64,000 nucleotides of DNA from Pochonia chlamydosporia 170 (lineage: Eukaryota; Ascomycota; Sordariomycetes; Hypocreales; Clavicipitaceae): assembly GCF_001653235.2 (NCBI RefSeq), contig NC_035791.1, positions 1,426,001 through 1,490,000 of the forward strand, in the 5' to 3' direction. Shown piece after piece: positions 63,892 to 64,000 of this stretch; position 1 is the stretch's first letter, and every line of letters begins with the position of its first letter. The notes beneath the pieces are model-generated. The model saw nothing but the letters and a program-made list of their open reading frames with translations. It ran no database searches and was not told the DNA's origin. The translations under genes and the position numbers were made by a program.

Positions 63892-64000
63892 TGATGTCAG
63901 AGGGGTATTTGGAAGATGATGAGCGGCGCAAGACTGTCAGATTGGTGTATCGGTTTGGCTTGTATTCGGTGCAACTGTGTTTGGATAGGGGATTGTGCCG

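Noticed and set aside
1..64000. Search for tRNA, rRNA, transposon ends, and a biosynthetic gene cluster
   Set aside because: No cloverleaf-like box A/box B pair, rRNA segment, transposase or reverse-transcriptase motif, or polyketide/peptide synthetase was seen by eye; a covariance-model and repeat search would be needed to be sure.

Overview
The window is nuclear DNA of a filamentous ascomycete (Pezizomycotina), most likely a sordariomycete and possibly hypocrealean. Support: genes carry short GT..AG introns of about 45-70 nt, housekeeping proteins are of filamentous-fungal type (PEX8, AFI1, DGAT1, PFS2, a fungal myosin regulatory light chain with a long Ser/Pro head), there is a Zn2Cys6 regulator, and there are many small secreted Cys-rich proteins. 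No rRNA, tRNA, CRISPR array or intact transposon was recognised. Exon structures were assembled by eye from splice signals, reading-frame phase and conserved protein motifs.

Left part (0.4-17.2 kb). After an Aurora kinase gene comes an accessory block. It holds four complete members of one unrecognised intracellular protein family (2836, 4382, 6786, 16500), a broken fifth copy (about 15650-16231), three secreted-protein genes (8130, 10205, 11934) and a solitary SRPK-like kinase (14076). Two family members also share a duplicated upstream block, so the duplication unit included the promoter. One member has ACG where its relatives have the start codon. Two of the secreted proteins share a C-terminal Cys/Trp/Tyr module. 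This block is the best candidate for something undescribed; a buried-helix beta-barrel (LURP-one/tubby-like) fold is proposed for the family as a testable hypothesis only.

Middle (18-42 kb). Phosphoinositide phospholipase C; a Gly/Ser/Tyr/Asn-repeat protein with a conserved basic tail, whose true frame is hidden behind longer shadow frames; an unrecognised protein; a secreted 25-Cys protein; peroxin 8 ending in the PTS1 tripeptide SRL, head to head with a TMEM170-type membrane protein; isoprenylcysteine methyltransferase (STE14), tail to tail with DGAT1; a hexapeptide-repeat acetyltransferase; PFS2; mitochondrial nuclease NUC1; and a GPI-anchored His-rich protein with three PHxDHWHC repeats.

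Right part (43.8-64 kb). A short-chain dehydrogenase is divergent from a Zn2Cys6 regulator. They are followed by a ZIP zinc transporter, TFIIIA head to head with RPB6 (both RNA polymerase machinery), a secreted 8-Cys protein, S-formylglutathione hydrolase, a 70-residue secreted protein with the hydrophobin cysteine order C-CC-C-C-CC-C, AFI1 (DENN/SPA polarity protein), and a myosin regulatory light chain whose first coding exon is the ATG alone. Apart from the accessory block, the gene order looks like an ordinary housekeeping region with secreted-protein genes interspersed.
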